Assembly (NCBI GenBank): GCA_964388485.1
Contig: CAYMAS010000010.1
Span: 1 to 64,000 of the forward strand
Length of the DNA stretch: 64,000 bases
Source of the DNA: JBCDKH01 sp964388485
GTDB taxonomy: Bacteria > Planctomycetota > Phycisphaerae > Tepidisphaerales > Tepidisphaeraceae
Direction of reading: 5' to 3'
Under the pieces are notes generated by a model, which saw only the letters and a program-made list of their open reading frames with translations, had not been told where the DNA came from and searched no databases. The position numbers and the translations under genes are program-made. Numbering within the stretch: position 1 is the stretch's first letter; each line of letters starts with the position of its first letter. Below are positions 25,426 to 34,758 of the stretch, piece after piece.

Positions 25426-26490
25426 ATGCCCGTCTCACTTCATCGCCCGATCCGCGTCCTCATCGTCGATGACTCTGCCGTCGTTCGTCGCATTCTGACC
25501 AAAGAACTCGGTGCCGCCCCCGGTATCGAAGTCGTCGGCGGTGCACCGGATCCCTACGTTGCTCGCGACATGGTGGTCAAGCTGTCGCCAGACGTCATTA
25601 CGCTCGACGTCGAGATGCCACGGATGGACGGCTTGACGTTCCTGGGCCTGCTCATGCAGCAGCGGCCGACGCCGACGATCGTCGTCAGCTCCCTGACGCC
25701 GCGAGGCAGCCAGTCGGCATTGGGTGCGTTGGAGCGGGGCGCGGTCGACGTCCTTTGCAAGCCCAACGGTGCCATGAGCGTTGGCGACCTGTCGCGTCAG
25801 CTCATCGACAAGATCCGGACCGCGGCACGGGCAAAAGTCGTCCGGCTCGACCCCAACGCCGCCAAAAGGCCGCTGCTGGCGCAGACGAGTCTGGCCGAAA
25901 CCACGCACCGCGTCATGGCGATTGGTGCCAGCACGGGCGGCGTGCAGGCGTTGACCGCGGTGCTGACGAGGCTGCCTCCCAACGCACCCGGCTGCGTCAT
26001 CGTCCAACACATGCCCGCTGCCTTTACGAAGAGTTTTGCCGACCGGCTCAACGAGATGTGCGCGGTGACGATTCGCGAGGCGAGTGACGGCGAGAGTCTG
26101 CTGCCGGGCCACGTGCTGATTGCGCCGGGCGGCAAACATATGAAGCTGGCCCGCAGTGGTGCGCGCTACCTCGTTCGGCTCATTGACGGTCCGCCGGTGC
26201 ATCATCAGAAGCCGGCGGTCGACATTCTTTTCGACTCGGTTGCGAAGGTGGCCGGAGCCAACGCGGTCGGCGGCATCCTGACAGGTATGGGTGCCGACGG
26301 AGCGGCCGGCTTGCTGACGATGCGGCGTGCCGGGGCTCGGACGCTCGCTCAGGACGAGGCGACGAGCACGGTCTGGGGCATGCCGGGCGAAGCCGTCCGA
26401 CTCGGCGCTGCCGAGCAGGTGGTGCCGTTGGATCAAGTCGCCGAGAAGCTGTTGGCGATGGGCAACTCCACAGCGAAGCGAGCGGCGTGA
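25426..26490 (+). CDS. cheB: Chemotaxis protein-glutamate methylesterase CheB
   Basis: A 354-residue response regulator-esterase that demethylates receptors when phosphorylated. The receiver domain has the acidic pair in VLIVDDSAVVRR and phospho-acceptor Asp61 (LDVEMPRMDG). The methylesterase domain carries its triad Ser169 (IGASTGG), His195 (IVQHMP) and Asp291 (GMGADGAAG). A GAGAGG element five bases before the ATG at 25426 supports this start; the frame is open further upstream. Last gene of the chemotaxis group. Confidence 0.96.
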   Translation: MPVSLHRPIRVLIVDDSAVVRRILTKELGAAPGIEVVGGAPDPYVARDMVVKLSPDVITLDVEMPRMDGLTFLGLLMQQRPTPTIVVSSLTPRGSQSALGALERGAVDVLCKPNGAMSVGDLSRQLIDKIRTAARAKVVRLDPNAAKRPLLAQTSLAETTHRVMAIGASTGGVQALTAVLTRLPPNAPGCVIVQHMPAAFTKSFADRLNEMCAVTIREASDGESLLPGHVLIAPGGKHMKLARSGARYLVRLIDGPPVHHQKPAVDILFDSVAKVAGANAVGGILTGMGADGAAGLLTMRRAGARTLAQDEATSTVWGMPGEAVRLGAAEQVVPLDQVAEKLLAMGNSTAKRAA

Positions 26491-26526
26491 AAAGGGAGTT
26501 GGAGTTGGAGTTTTCGATGATTTCGG

Positions 26527-26564
26527 GGTAGCCGCGGAGCAGGCTCCGCGGCTACCTCAGATGC
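26527..26564. repeat. GCGGAGC palindromic element, copy A
   Basis: The 31-base core at 26534-26564 pairs GCGGAGC with GCTCCGC and continues into GGCTACCTCAGATGC; the outer bases GGTAGCC / GGCTACC extend the stem. Near-identical cores lie at 44576-44606 (inside dapF) and 51097-51127. It fills the 100-base junction between converging cheB and the membrane protein gene. Confidence 0.9.
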
Positions 26565-26590
26565 TTTTCCTATATCGCTCCTCGACCTCT

Positions 26591-28363
26591 TCATTCAGAC
26601 GTCCGACCCACCTCGTAGATCGAGTACCCCGTCAACCCGCGGAAGACGCGGTTGGAAGCTTCGCCCGCGACTTGATCTTGCACGAGGACGTGCGTGGCAT
26701 CGTGCCGACGCGCGACGTCGAGCAGGTCCCCCAGCGGCCGAGCGTGGTAGTCAGCGTCCATCTGCTGTTGTGCGACCTGGTACCCGCGCAGGCCGCCGAC
26801 GTAGGACGTCAAGTCGCTCGTGCCGGTGACGTCGCGAATGCGATCGGCCCACGATTCCAGGCTCGCCGCTAATTGGGGCACGGGCTTGAAGCTCACGACG
26901 TGCGACCGCCGACTCTGGATCGGAAAGCTCGACCCGACGCCCGGCGGCACGAGGAACTTGGCGTTCATCGGCGTGTTATCTCGCGCCCATGCTGCGGCCT
27001 GGACGATGCCTTCATCCGGCGGCGACTGACCGGGCGGCGGTGGAGCCTCGACGCTGAGGGTGGTCAGCACGACGACAATGGCGAGGGCAGACGGCACGAC
27101 CTGCGACAGGAACGACCTCGCCTTGTCCTGTCGCGCAAGCCGACGCGACCAGAGCACGTACCCGATCACGCCGCCCGCCAGTGACAACGTCATGAGCGAG
27201 TCGGGCGTTTCGATCCGCTGCTGCAGGAAGCGTGCCGAAAGGAGGACGATCAGAATCGACACCGGGAACACCATCAGCATCGCCGCCGCCGCGATGCCGA
27301 CGGAGATGCGGACGACCTGCGGCTTGCGTCGCCACAGCCAACTCGTGATGCCGACGATCGCCAGCAACTTCGCGTGCGGGCTGAACCGCCACAGGCTCAT
27401 CTGGATCATCGTCTCGCTGACGTACCAGACGCCGGCCAAAAGCAAAGCGATGACCTGCAAGCCGAGCAGGTAAAGCCACGCGACCTTGAGCAAACGCGTC
27501 CGGTCCGCCCGGCTGGGCCTGCGGAACACGGCCGCGGCTGTGAGCGATGGCAGGACGAAGAGCGACCAGACCCACCACGGCCACACCAACGGCTGATAAT
27601 GGTGCGGGTGCCGAAGCTCGACATACGTCTGCACGAACCAGGCCATCGTCGCGTCGCTCTCGGCAGCGGAAAGTTTCGCGGGAAGTGCGAGGCCGACGTT
27701 GAGGCACGCGGGCAGAATGGCGACGAGGCTGGTCATGACCAATGGCCGTCCGCGGATGCCGCTTCGCCAGACAAGCAGCAACCAAAGCGGCGGCAGGACG
27801 ACGCTGTAGTTGAGGTGAAAGGCCCCGCTGATGCCGAAGAAGATCGCAGCCGGCATCAGGCGTTTCTCGAGCATCATCGCCAGCCCGCAGACGAGTCCGA
27901 CGGCCGCGACGTTGCCCGCGTTGAACTGGCCGTCCTGCAGGAGCGAGTAAAAGCCCAGTGCTCGGTCGCCGAGCAACGCGTGGTAGAGCACGACCGAAAA
28001 CAGGAATGCCGCCACCGCCCCGCCGCCGCTGCGGATGAGTCGCCACCACGCCCAGCTCAAGGCGGTGACGAGCGTGAGGAAGATTGCGAAGAAGCCGACC
28101 TCCGCGATGCCGAGTCGCAAGAGCCACGACGAGATCAGACTGAAGAGGCCGTGGTACTGGAGCGTGCCGACGACGAACGGATCGTTTTCGAACGTCGCCA
28201 GGCCGGCGCGTCGCAGCGGGTCGAGCAGGTAGACCTCGTGGTTGCCCGTGCCGAACGAGTAGCCGGTGACGCTGACGATGAGCAATGCCGCCGCCGAGAT
28301 TGCACCGGCGGCTTGGGCGGGCGGGACGTCGTCAGGGTTTTGCGGCGGAACCTTCATCGACAC
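26591..28363 (-). CDS. Polytopic integral membrane protein, unknown function
   Basis: A 590-residue protein with roughly ten to twelve hydrophobic segments between residues 20 and 430 (for example AAALLIVSVTGYSF, VAAFLFSVVLYHALLG, NYSVVLPPLWLLLVW, LYLLGLQVIALLLAG). A soluble C-terminal domain of about 140 residues follows, containing WARDNTPMNAKFLVPPG and DATHVLVQDQV. This layout resembles membrane glycosyltransferase-like or DUF6798-type planctomycete proteins, where the WxRxNTPxxAxFLxP motif is typical of the soluble tail, but I cannot assign a substrate. It is divergent from the DUF4139 protein with 61 bases between start codons. Confidence 0.75.
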   Translation of the reverse strand: MSMKVPPQNPDDVPPAQAAGAISAAALLIVSVTGYSFGTGNHEVYLLDPLRRAGLATFENDPFVVGTLQYHGLFSLISSWLLRLGIAEVGFFAIFLTLVTALSWAWWRLIRSGGGAVAAFLFSVVLYHALLGDRALGFYSLLQDGQFNAGNVAAVGLVCGLAMMLEKRLMPAAIFFGISGAFHLNYSVVLPPLWLLLVWRSGIRGRPLVMTSLVAILPACLNVGLALPAKLSAAESDATMAWFVQTYVELRHPHHYQPLVWPWWVWSLFVLPSLTAAAVFRRPSRADRTRLLKVAWLYLLGLQVIALLLAGVWYVSETMIQMSLWRFSPHAKLLAIVGITSWLWRRKPQVVRISVGIAAAAMLMVFPVSILIVLLSARFLQQRIETPDSLMTLSLAGGVIGYVLWSRRLARQDKARSFLSQVVPSALAIVVVLTTLSVEAPPPPGQSPPDEGIVQAAAWARDNTPMNAKFLVPPGVGSSFPIQSRRSHVVSFKPVPQLAASLESWADRIRDVTGTSDLTSYVGGLRGYQVAQQQMDADYHARPLGDLLDVARRHDATHVLVQDQVAGEASNRVFRGLTGYSIYEVGRTSE

Positions 28364-28424
28364 GACGCGTCAAGTTAGCATCGCCCGCTTCTCTCACCAC
28401 CACCGCATGCTCCGCCACCAAATC

Positions 28425-30440
28425 ATGATTCGCCACCTCACCGCCGCCGCCGCTCTGGCCCTTGCCGTATCGACCACCCTCGCCCAGGAGCAGGCCGAGC
28501 TGCCGGTGACGGGCGTGACGCTCTACACGAGCGGCGTCGGCTTCTTCGAGCACGGCGGCACCGTGGCCGGCGGCGACACGCGGGCGACGCTGCGATTCGA
28601 GGCCAAGCAGATCGACGACCTGCTCAAGAGTCTCGTCCTGCAAGACCTCGACGGCGGTACGGTTCGAGCCGTTACCTATGCCGCCGACGGGCCGCTGGAT
28701 CGGCAACTCGATGCTTTCCAGATTGATCTCGGCGGCGACGCGTCGCTGGCGAACCTCTTGAAACAGCTCAAAGGTGCGGAACTTGAGCTGATCACGGGCG
28801 AGCCCGAGCCTGTCACCGGCACCGTCGTCAGCATCGACCGCCGCATGGTGGGCGAGGATTTGCAAGCCGACTTCGTCACGCTCTTCACCGGCACCGGGTT
28901 GGTGAGTCTGGCGATCGACGACGTGCGGACGTTCGAAATCCTCGACGCGAAGCTTCAGGAGGAGTTCGCCGCCGCCCTGGCTGCGGTGGCGTCGTCACGC
29001 GACAAGGACAAGCGGCCGGTCGCAATCAACTTCACCGGCGAGGGCGAGCGACGCGTCCGCCTCGGCTACGTCGTGGAGGCTCCGGTCTGGAAGACGAGCT
29101 ACCGCCTGCTGCTGGACGGCCAGACGGACGAAGCATCAATGCAGGGTTGGGCGATCGTGGAGAATCAGACGGATTTCGACTGGGACGACGTGGAGCTTGG
29201 CCTGGTGAGTGGCCAGCCGTCGAGCTTCACGATGCCGCTGTCGACGCCCTTGTTCGCGAGTCGGCCGGAGGTCGCGGTGCCGGTGGCAGAAAACATCACG
29301 CCGCGGGTTTATGACGGTGGCGTACCGGCGACCGCGGCAGCGCCGCAGCAGGCGATGAGGCGTCGTGGTGGGAACTTTCAGGAACGCGACGCCATGCTTC
29401 TGGATACAGCGAACGCTCCCGAGGATCGAGAACTCTTCTCCGGTGGAGGCCTCGTCGCCAACAACGTCGGCGGCATCCGTCGGCAGGCGCTCTTCGAGTA
29501 CGAGGTCGGCTCCGTCAGCATCGAGCGGCAGACCAGTGCGATGATCCCTGTCATCGGCATCCCGGTGCAGGCCGAGCAGGTCGCGCTCTTCGACACGTCG
29601 CTCAACCTCGACCACGCGATGACGGCCGTTCTGCTGGAAAACACGACTGAGCAACTCCTGCCCGCCGGGCCCGTGGCGGTTTACGACCTCGACGGTTTTG
29701 CCGGCGACGCTCGCATCAGCGACCTGCCCGCGGGCGACGATCGGCTGCTGAGCTACGGCGTGGATCTCGATGTCACCGTCACCTCCGACTCCGGCCAAGG
29801 CGGCAGGACCGTCACCAGCGGCACGCTCTCCGGCGGCGTCTTGACGCTGCAGATTCGCAACGTCTACGAGACCACCTACACCATCAGCAACGAAGGCGAC
29901 GACGCCAAGACCGTCATCCTCCAAAAGCAGGTTGTGCCGGGCGTCACGTTCCTCGGCGACGTCACGCCTTTCGAAACGACGCCCGCCAACGAGGCTCGCT
30001 TCCGCACCGTGGTCGAGCCTGGCCAGACGGAATTGGCGGTGCGTTACGAGCGGACCATCGCCCAACGCATCCAGCTACTCGACGACCGCGTCGACAGCGA
30101 CCAGCTCCTCGCCCTCAGCAAAGGCGGTGCGATCTCAGACGATCTACGCGAAGCGTTGAAGAAGGGGGCCGAGCTTCTTCGCGAGATCAGCCGGACTCAG
30201 GAACAAGTCGAGAATCTCGAAGCGCAACTCCGATCGATCACGCAAGAGCAGCAACGCCTCCGCCAGAACATGCAGGCCGTCGATCGCAACAGCGATTACT
30301 ACAAGCGTCTCCTCGGCAAGCTCGACGAGCAAGAGACGCAGATCGAGCAGCTCCGCGAAAGCCTGGCAGCGTTGGAGGAAGACCGGTCGCAGAAATACCA
30401 AGGGTACCGCGACTTTCTCTCCGATCTTCAACTCCAGTAA
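28425..30440 (+). CDS. Exported DUF4139 domain protein with C-terminal coiled coil
   Basis: A 671-residue secreted protein. A signal peptide (MIRHLTAAAALALAVSTTLAQ) precedes LPVTGVTLYTSGVGFFEHGG, the start typical of DUF4139/MuiA-like proteins. The DUF4139 region contains VRLGYVVEAPVWKTSYRL and WAIVENQTDFDWDDVELGLVSG. The last 110 residues form a strong coiled coil (LLREISRTQEQVENLEAQ, QIEQLRESLAALEED). Function is unknown in the family. An ATG six codons upstream (28407) is an alternative start. It ends 11 bases before the converging purE stop. Confidence 0.82.
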   Translation: MIRHLTAAAALALAVSTTLAQEQAELPVTGVTLYTSGVGFFEHGGTVAGGDTRATLRFEAKQIDDLLKSLVLQDLDGGTVRAVTYAADGPLDRQLDAFQIDLGGDASLANLLKQLKGAELELITGEPEPVTGTVVSIDRRMVGEDLQADFVTLFTGTGLVSLAIDDVRTFEILDAKLQEEFAAALAAVASSRDKDKRPVAINFTGEGERRVRLGYVVEAPVWKTSYRLLLDGQTDEASMQGWAIVENQTDFDWDDVELGLVSGQPSSFTMPLSTPLFASRPEVAVPVAENITPRVYDGGVPATAAAPQQAMRRRGGNFQERDAMLLDTANAPEDRELFSGGGLVANNVGGIRRQALFEYEVGSVSIERQTSAMIPVIGIPVQAEQVALFDTSLNLDHAMTAVLLENTTEQLLPAGPVAVYDLDGFAGDARISDLPAGDDRLLSYGVDLDVTVTSDSGQGGRTVTSGTLSGGVLTLQIRNVYETTYTISNEGDDAKTVILQKQVVPGVTFLGDVTPFETTPANEARFRTVVEPGQTELAVRYERTIAQRIQLLDDRVDSDQLLALSKGGAISDDLREALKKGAELLREISRTQEQVENLEAQLRSITQEQQRLRQNMQAVDRNSDYYKRLLGKLDEQETQIEQLRESLAALEEDRSQKYQGYRDFLSDLQLQ

Positions 30441-30451
30441 TCGGAGCGGCG

Positions 30452-30943
30452 TCAGTCGGGGAGCGTCATCGCCAGCACCTTCTCCGTCTGCGCCTCGCGG
30501 TACGCGACGAGCCGATCCCGCACCGCGTCATTACTCGTCGCCAGAATCGACGTCGCCAGCAACGCCGCGTTGATCGCCCCCGCTTTGCCGATGGCAAGCG
30601 TCCCGGTCGGCACACCTGCGGGCATCTGGACGATGCTCAACAGACTGTCGACGCCCGACAGCATCCGACTCTGCACCGGCACGCCCAAAATTGGCAGATG
30701 CGACTTGGCGGCACACATGCCCGGCAAGTGGGCCGCCCCGCCCGCTCCGGCAATGATGACCTTCAGCCCTCGATCAGCCGCCGTGCTGGCGAAGTCGAAC
30801 AACAGGTCCGGCGTCCGGTGTGCACTGACGACCCGCTTCTCATAGAAGATGCCCAGGTCGCCGAGCGTGGTGCAGGCATGCTGCATCGTCTCCCAATCCG
30901 AAACGCTGCCCATGATGACGCCGACCTGCGGGCTCTCGTTCAT
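30452..30943 (-). CDS. purE: N5-carboxyaminoimidazole ribonucleotide mutase
   Basis: A 163-residue class I PurE that converts N5-CAIR to CAIR in purine synthesis. Substrate motifs are intact: GVIMGSVSDWETM, VVSAHRTPD, and IAGAGGAAHLPGMCAAKS, with LPILGVPVQSRMLSGVDSLLSIVQMPAGVP. Class I enzymes normally work with PurK, which is not nearby. It starts 48 bases after the PBP2 stop on the same strand, so it may be the last gene of the cell-shape operon. Confidence 0.95.
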   Translation of the reverse strand: MNESPQVGVIMGSVSDWETMQHACTTLGDLGIFYEKRVVSAHRTPDLLFDFASTAADRGLKVIIAGAGGAAHLPGMCAAKSHLPILGVPVQSRMLSGVDSLLSIVQMPAGVPTGTLAIGKAGAINAALLATSILATSNDAVRDRLVAYREAQTEKVLAMTLPD

Positions 30944-30991
30944 GCGTCAACGTAGGCCGATGCGGCACGACAGCAATCCGTCACAGGTCCG

Positions 30992-33355
30992 CTACGGCAC
31001 GAGATAGTGCCCCGGCCGACTCGGATCGGGCGTGCGGGTGGCTTCGAGATACTCGTGCTTGACAAGGGCCTGCACGACCTGCGCCGCCACGCTGCCGGCG
31101 GCGACGCCACCCGAGCCGCCGTACTCGACGAAGACGGCGAAGGCGACCTTCGGATCGTCCGCCGGGGCGTAGCCGATGAACCACGAGTGCGTCACCTGGA
31201 TCCGCGGCTCCGTCGGTTCATTCGTCCGGCGATACCAGGGAATCTGCGGGTTGGGCCGACCCTGGGAGCCGACGGCGGTGATGCGGTCATAGAGGATGCG
31301 GCCGTCGTCGCCGCGAGCGGGCAGGCCGTTCTCGTCGAAGCGGGTGACGGTCAGGAGGTCGGCCTGCGCCGAGCCGGTCTTGCCCGCGATCTTCATCGGC
31401 AGACGGTCACGAATGCCGCTGCCGCTGCCGGCTTCGGTTTCGACGGCCGCCACCATGCCCGCTCGCAGCACCCGCTTCGTCTCCGGATCGATGCCGAGGT
31501 CGACCGGTTCGTTCGTCTCGTCCAAGAGCAGCTTTGGCTTCAGCCTGACACCGCCGCGGGCCAAGGTCGCGGCAACGTTCGCCATCTGCACCGGCGTCGC
31601 CTGGACATAACCCTGGCCGATGGACCCGAACCACGTGTACCGCGTCTTGGCCATCGCGTCCTGCTTCAGGACGCGATCGGGAATCTCCGTCGGCAAGAGG
31701 CCCTCGCGTTCCGGCAGGCCCAGGTCGAGCCGCGAGCCCAGGCCGAAGCGTTCGAGCCACGAAGCCAGCTTCTCCGTGCCGGCGCGGTGGCCGAGCGTTT
31801 CGAAGTAGATGTTGCATGACCGCTGCAGCGCGTCGGCGAAGGTCAGGTGCCCTGGCTCGGGCGGCGTTTCGTGGAGGGACGGCGTCGGGTGGAGATCGGA
31901 CGTCGGCAGCTGGTGGCCCTGCAGGTGCGCGTGCTGGCCCATCATGCTCGCCGTCCAGCAGCGGGCCGTATTCGTGTACGTCTGCAAGACGCCGCCGACG
32001 TGGACGTGCAGGTAGCCGTCGCACTGGATCGTGTCGTGCGGCCCGATGAAGCCGTCCTGAATCGCCCCGAGCCCGACGACCGGCTTGACCGTGCTGCCGG
32101 GGACGATGGATGTCATTGTCGCACGATTGACAGCAGGCCGATTGATCTGGTCGGCGTAGAGCTTGTCGGCGAGTTCGACGTACTGGTTCGGGTCGAAGTC
32201 CGGCAGGCTGACCATCGACAGGATGCCGCCCGACTCGACGTCGATGACCACCGCCGCACCATGGGCCGGGCCCGTTTCGATGCTCTTGTCGGGCCAGCGA
32301 AAGTCGACCTTTTGGAAGGCGTCGCGGATGTCGTTCGATAGTTCCAGATCGATTGTCGTCGTCACGTCGCTGCCGCCGGCGGCGTCGACGGCGACGGCTC
32401 GGGTGTCGGCGGCGAGATCGCGATCAATTCGGCCACGCGTGCCTCGAAGTTGCCGCTCGGCGACAGCTTCGAGACCGACGCGACCGTTGAGGTCACCCGG
32501 CAGGTAGCGACGCAGCTCGTCGTCCAATTCCGGATCGACTTCGAGATCTTCGGCATTGACTTCGCCGACACGCCCGACGACGTGCGCAGCCGCACGACCG
32601 GCCGGATAGCTCCGCGTCCGACTCGCCCGCAGCCGCAAGGCGTTCGACAACGTCGGCGGCAGATCGCTCTGGAGCTTGAGCAGCTCGTTGTACGTCTCGT
32701 TCGACAAGTCCCGCAGGACGACGTGAGCCTGCTCCTCGTCGGCAATGGGTTCCTCGTAATCGCTCAGTTCCGGCGGTGCTTCGCCTTCGCCCAGAAGGAA
32801 CCGCCGCCACCACGGGGAAAGGTCCTCCGCCTCGTGATGCGCCTTGGCCCGCTGGTATCGACGCAGCACCACGTCCCGCCGCCTCGCCTCGACGCGGTCG
32901 AGAATCGTCCGCCGCCGGACCGCCAAATCGTTCGACGAGACGTCGGCGATGATGGCGAGCCGGTTCCAGAACTGGTCGACCTGCCGGCGGGCTTCGGGCA
33001 GCATCGCCTCGACGCGGCGGATCTGCTCGGCGGTGTCAGCCTTGTAGTAGCCGGCGGTCTGGCGGGCGAGGTCGCGGGCGAGCAGCTTCAGCCGAGCCTC
33101 GTCGGGCGGGTCGCTGACGAACCAGTAGGCGACGGCGGCGTCGTTGCACGGCACGTCGTGGGCCATGACACGGCCGTGGCGATCGAGCAGCCGGCCACGC
33201 GAGGCCTCCGTCAGCAGCGTCCGCGTCATCGCCTCGTCGGCGGCAGTCTGCCACTGGTCATTCTCGACAAGCTGCACCTGCGCCGCCCGAGCCAACAAGG
33301 CGAGGCAGCCGAGGATCAGGACGATGAGGACTCCGCGGGCACGACGTTCGAACAT
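30992..33355 (-). CDS. mrdA: Penicillin-binding protein 2, elongasome transpeptidase
   Basis: A 787-residue class B PBP that cross-links peptidoglycan during cell elongation. One N-terminal membrane anchor (residues 8-25) precedes a dimerisation region with the RGRLLDRHGRVMA motif. Transpeptidase motifs are complete: S421-T-V-K (PGSTVKP), S513-C-N, and K659-T-G. It has an unusual insert of about 100 helical, charged residues after 115 (VEAMLPEARRQVDQFWNRL to LSPWWRRFL) and a His-rich loop after TASMMGQHAHLQ. It lies behind mreC-mreD, the standard rod-system order. Intact motifs argue that this planctomycete makes peptidoglycan. Confidence 0.93.
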   Translation of the reverse strand: MFERRARGVLIVLILGCLALLARAAQVQLVENDQWQTAADEAMTRTLLTEASRGRLLDRHGRVMAHDVPCNDAAVAYWFVSDPPDEARLKLLARDLARQTAGYYKADTAEQIRRVEAMLPEARRQVDQFWNRLAIIADVSSNDLAVRRRTILDRVEARRRDVVLRRYQRAKAHHEAEDLSPWWRRFLLGEGEAPPELSDYEEPIADEEQAHVVLRDLSNETYNELLKLQSDLPPTLSNALRLRASRTRSYPAGRAAAHVVGRVGEVNAEDLEVDPELDDELRRYLPGDLNGRVGLEAVAERQLRGTRGRIDRDLAADTRAVAVDAAGGSDVTTTIDLELSNDIRDAFQKVDFRWPDKSIETGPAHGAAVVIDVESGGILSMVSLPDFDPNQYVELADKLYADQINRPAVNRATMTSIVPGSTVKPVVGLGAIQDGFIGPHDTIQCDGYLHVHVGGVLQTYTNTARCWTASMMGQHAHLQGHQLPTSDLHPTPSLHETPPEPGHLTFADALQRSCNIYFETLGHRAGTEKLASWLERFGLGSRLDLGLPEREGLLPTEIPDRVLKQDAMAKTRYTWFGSIGQGYVQATPVQMANVAATLARGGVRLKPKLLLDETNEPVDLGIDPETKRVLRAGMVAAVETEAGSGSGIRDRLPMKIAGKTGSAQADLLTVTRFDENGLPARGDDGRILYDRITAVGSQGRPNPQIPWYRRTNEPTEPRIQVTHSWFIGYAPADDPKVAFAVFVEYGGSGGVAAGSVAAQVVQALVKHEYLEATRTPDPSRPGHYLVP

Positions 33356-33445
33356 GAGCAGCCTTCCGTGGCAGCGAGATCACGCTCGTCCGTGAGCGTC
33401 GACTCTCAGTCTAACACGTCGAACCGAGCCGCAAGTTCGCCAGCG

Positions 33446-33901
33446 CTACATCCGCCGATCGCTGACGGTGAGACGGTCGCGGAGCTTCCACGCCGGCCAC
33501 GCCAAGGCTGCGGCGAGCGCTGCCGTCAGGACGCCGCCGAGCAGGTGGTGGATCTCGAACGTCAATACAGCGATAGCCGTCGCGGCGACCAGCGAGCCCG
33601 CCGCGGCGACAGCGGCGAAGGTGCCGGCGGATCGTGGCGCGACGCGGCCGATGATGAGCCCGGCCAGGCCGTAGCCGACGGCTCGCGCTCCGAGTGGGCC
33701 GCCGGAGGTCAGGTCGTGGAAAAACCCGATGACGAACATCGCCGTTGCGGCCGACTCGCGTGGCAACAACACCGCCGCCGTTGCCGCCGCGACATACGGC
33801 AAATCGAACGCCGCCCCGCTCTTAAATGTGAGAAAGGGGGACAACCCACGCTGCAGCCCCAACGCCAGGTACGCCAGCAGAATCGTCGACAACAGCTTCA
33901 C
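33446..33901 (-). CDS. mreD: Rod shape-determining membrane protein MreD
   Basis: A 151-residue, almost wholly hydrophobic protein with about five membrane segments. It shows the MreD character: AYLALGLQRGLSPFLTF at the N terminus and IGFFHDLTSGGPLGARAVGYGLAG in the centre. It overlaps the mreC stop by 4 bases and precedes PBP2, which secures the assignment better than sequence alone. MreD works with MreC to position the elongation machinery. mreB is not in the window. Confidence 0.88.
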   Translation of the reverse strand: MKLLSTILLAYLALGLQRGLSPFLTFKSGAAFDLPYVAAATAAVLLPRESAATAMFVIGFFHDLTSGGPLGARAVGYGLAGLIIGRVAPRSAGTFAAVAAAGSLVAATAIAVLTFEIHHLLGGVLTAALAAALAWPAWKLRDRLTVSDRRM

Positions 33902-34740
33902 GAACCACCGCCCGTTACGACCACTTGCACCTCGTCAAGCCGCTTCGCATCGACGGCGGGCTCGAGCACCACGCGACTGAAGCCGCTCGCGTCCGGCACG
34001 GGCTCAATCGCAAGGACTCGCCCGAGCCGATAGCCGTCGAGCAGCATTGGCCAATCGTCGTCGGCCAGAATCGCCCAGTCGCCGACCTCCACGCCACTCG
34101 CCTCCAGGTCGGTTGTGCGGTGTCGGCGGATCACGAGGTGGCCGTCGTCGCCGTTGAGGACGAAGGGCTCGCTGATGAGCTCGATCTCCGCGTCGTCGCC
34201 GCCGGCGAAGCGTCCGCCGATGGGCCGGTGCGTGGTGCCCCCGGTCAGCCGCACGCGTCCGAGTCGGCCGACTTGTGGTTCGAGTGTGCCGATGATTGCG
34301 ACGAGGCCACCGTCGATGCCGAGAACAGGCGACCCCGCTGGTACGTCGGCTTTGACGACCGAGAGCAGGTCGTCGTTCTCGCCGACGAATCCGATAACGG
34401 CCGCGGGCACGGTCGCGTCGCGCAGCTTCGTGCCGAGGGCCTGTCGGTATTCGTCGAGCCGGCTGAAGCGTTGGGCCTGCACGAGCAGCTGCTCGACCCG
34501 CTGCCGCAGCAGGCGATTCTCTTCGATCAATGCCTGAGCCTGCGACGCATCGACCGCCGGCTCCTTACGGCTGAACCAGCCGTCGACGCTGCGGCCCGCT
34601 AACGAGGCCGGGTGCGACACGGGAGCCAACGTCGCCGCGGCGACACTCGTCAGCGTGGGCACGTCCGGGGCGAACCACGCGGCCGCAATCCCGGCGGCCA
34701 TCAGTCCGCCGATGAGTCTGCCGGGCCGCCTGCGTCGCAT
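33898..34740 (-). CDS. mreC: Rod shape-determining protein MreC
   Basis: A 280-residue MreC: a basic N terminus, one membrane segment (GGLMAAGIAAAWFAPDV, about 11-27), a coiled coil (ALIEENRLLRQRVEQLLVQAQRF, about 89-112), and a periplasmic beta domain (AAVIGFVGENDDLLSVVKADVPAGSPVLGIDGGLVAIIG). MreC scaffolds PBP2 at the elongation site. Its stop overlaps mreD and its start lies 18 bases after the baeRF-type gene, indicating one operon. Confidence 0.92.
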   Translation of the reverse strand: MRRRRPGRLIGGLMAAGIAAAWFAPDVPTLTSVAAATLAPVSHPASLAGRSVDGWFSRKEPAVDASQAQALIEENRLLRQRVEQLLVQAQRFSRLDEYRQALGTKLRDATVPAAVIGFVGENDDLLSVVKADVPAGSPVLGIDGGLVAIIGTLEPQVGRLGRVRLTGGTTHRPIGGRFAGGDDAEIELISEPFVLNGDDGHLVIRRHRTTDLEASGVEVGDWAILADDDWPMLLDGYRLGRVLAIEPVPDASGFSRVVLEPAVDAKRLDEVQVVVTGGGS

Positions 34741-34758
34741 CGGCCGACCTTACGTGCC

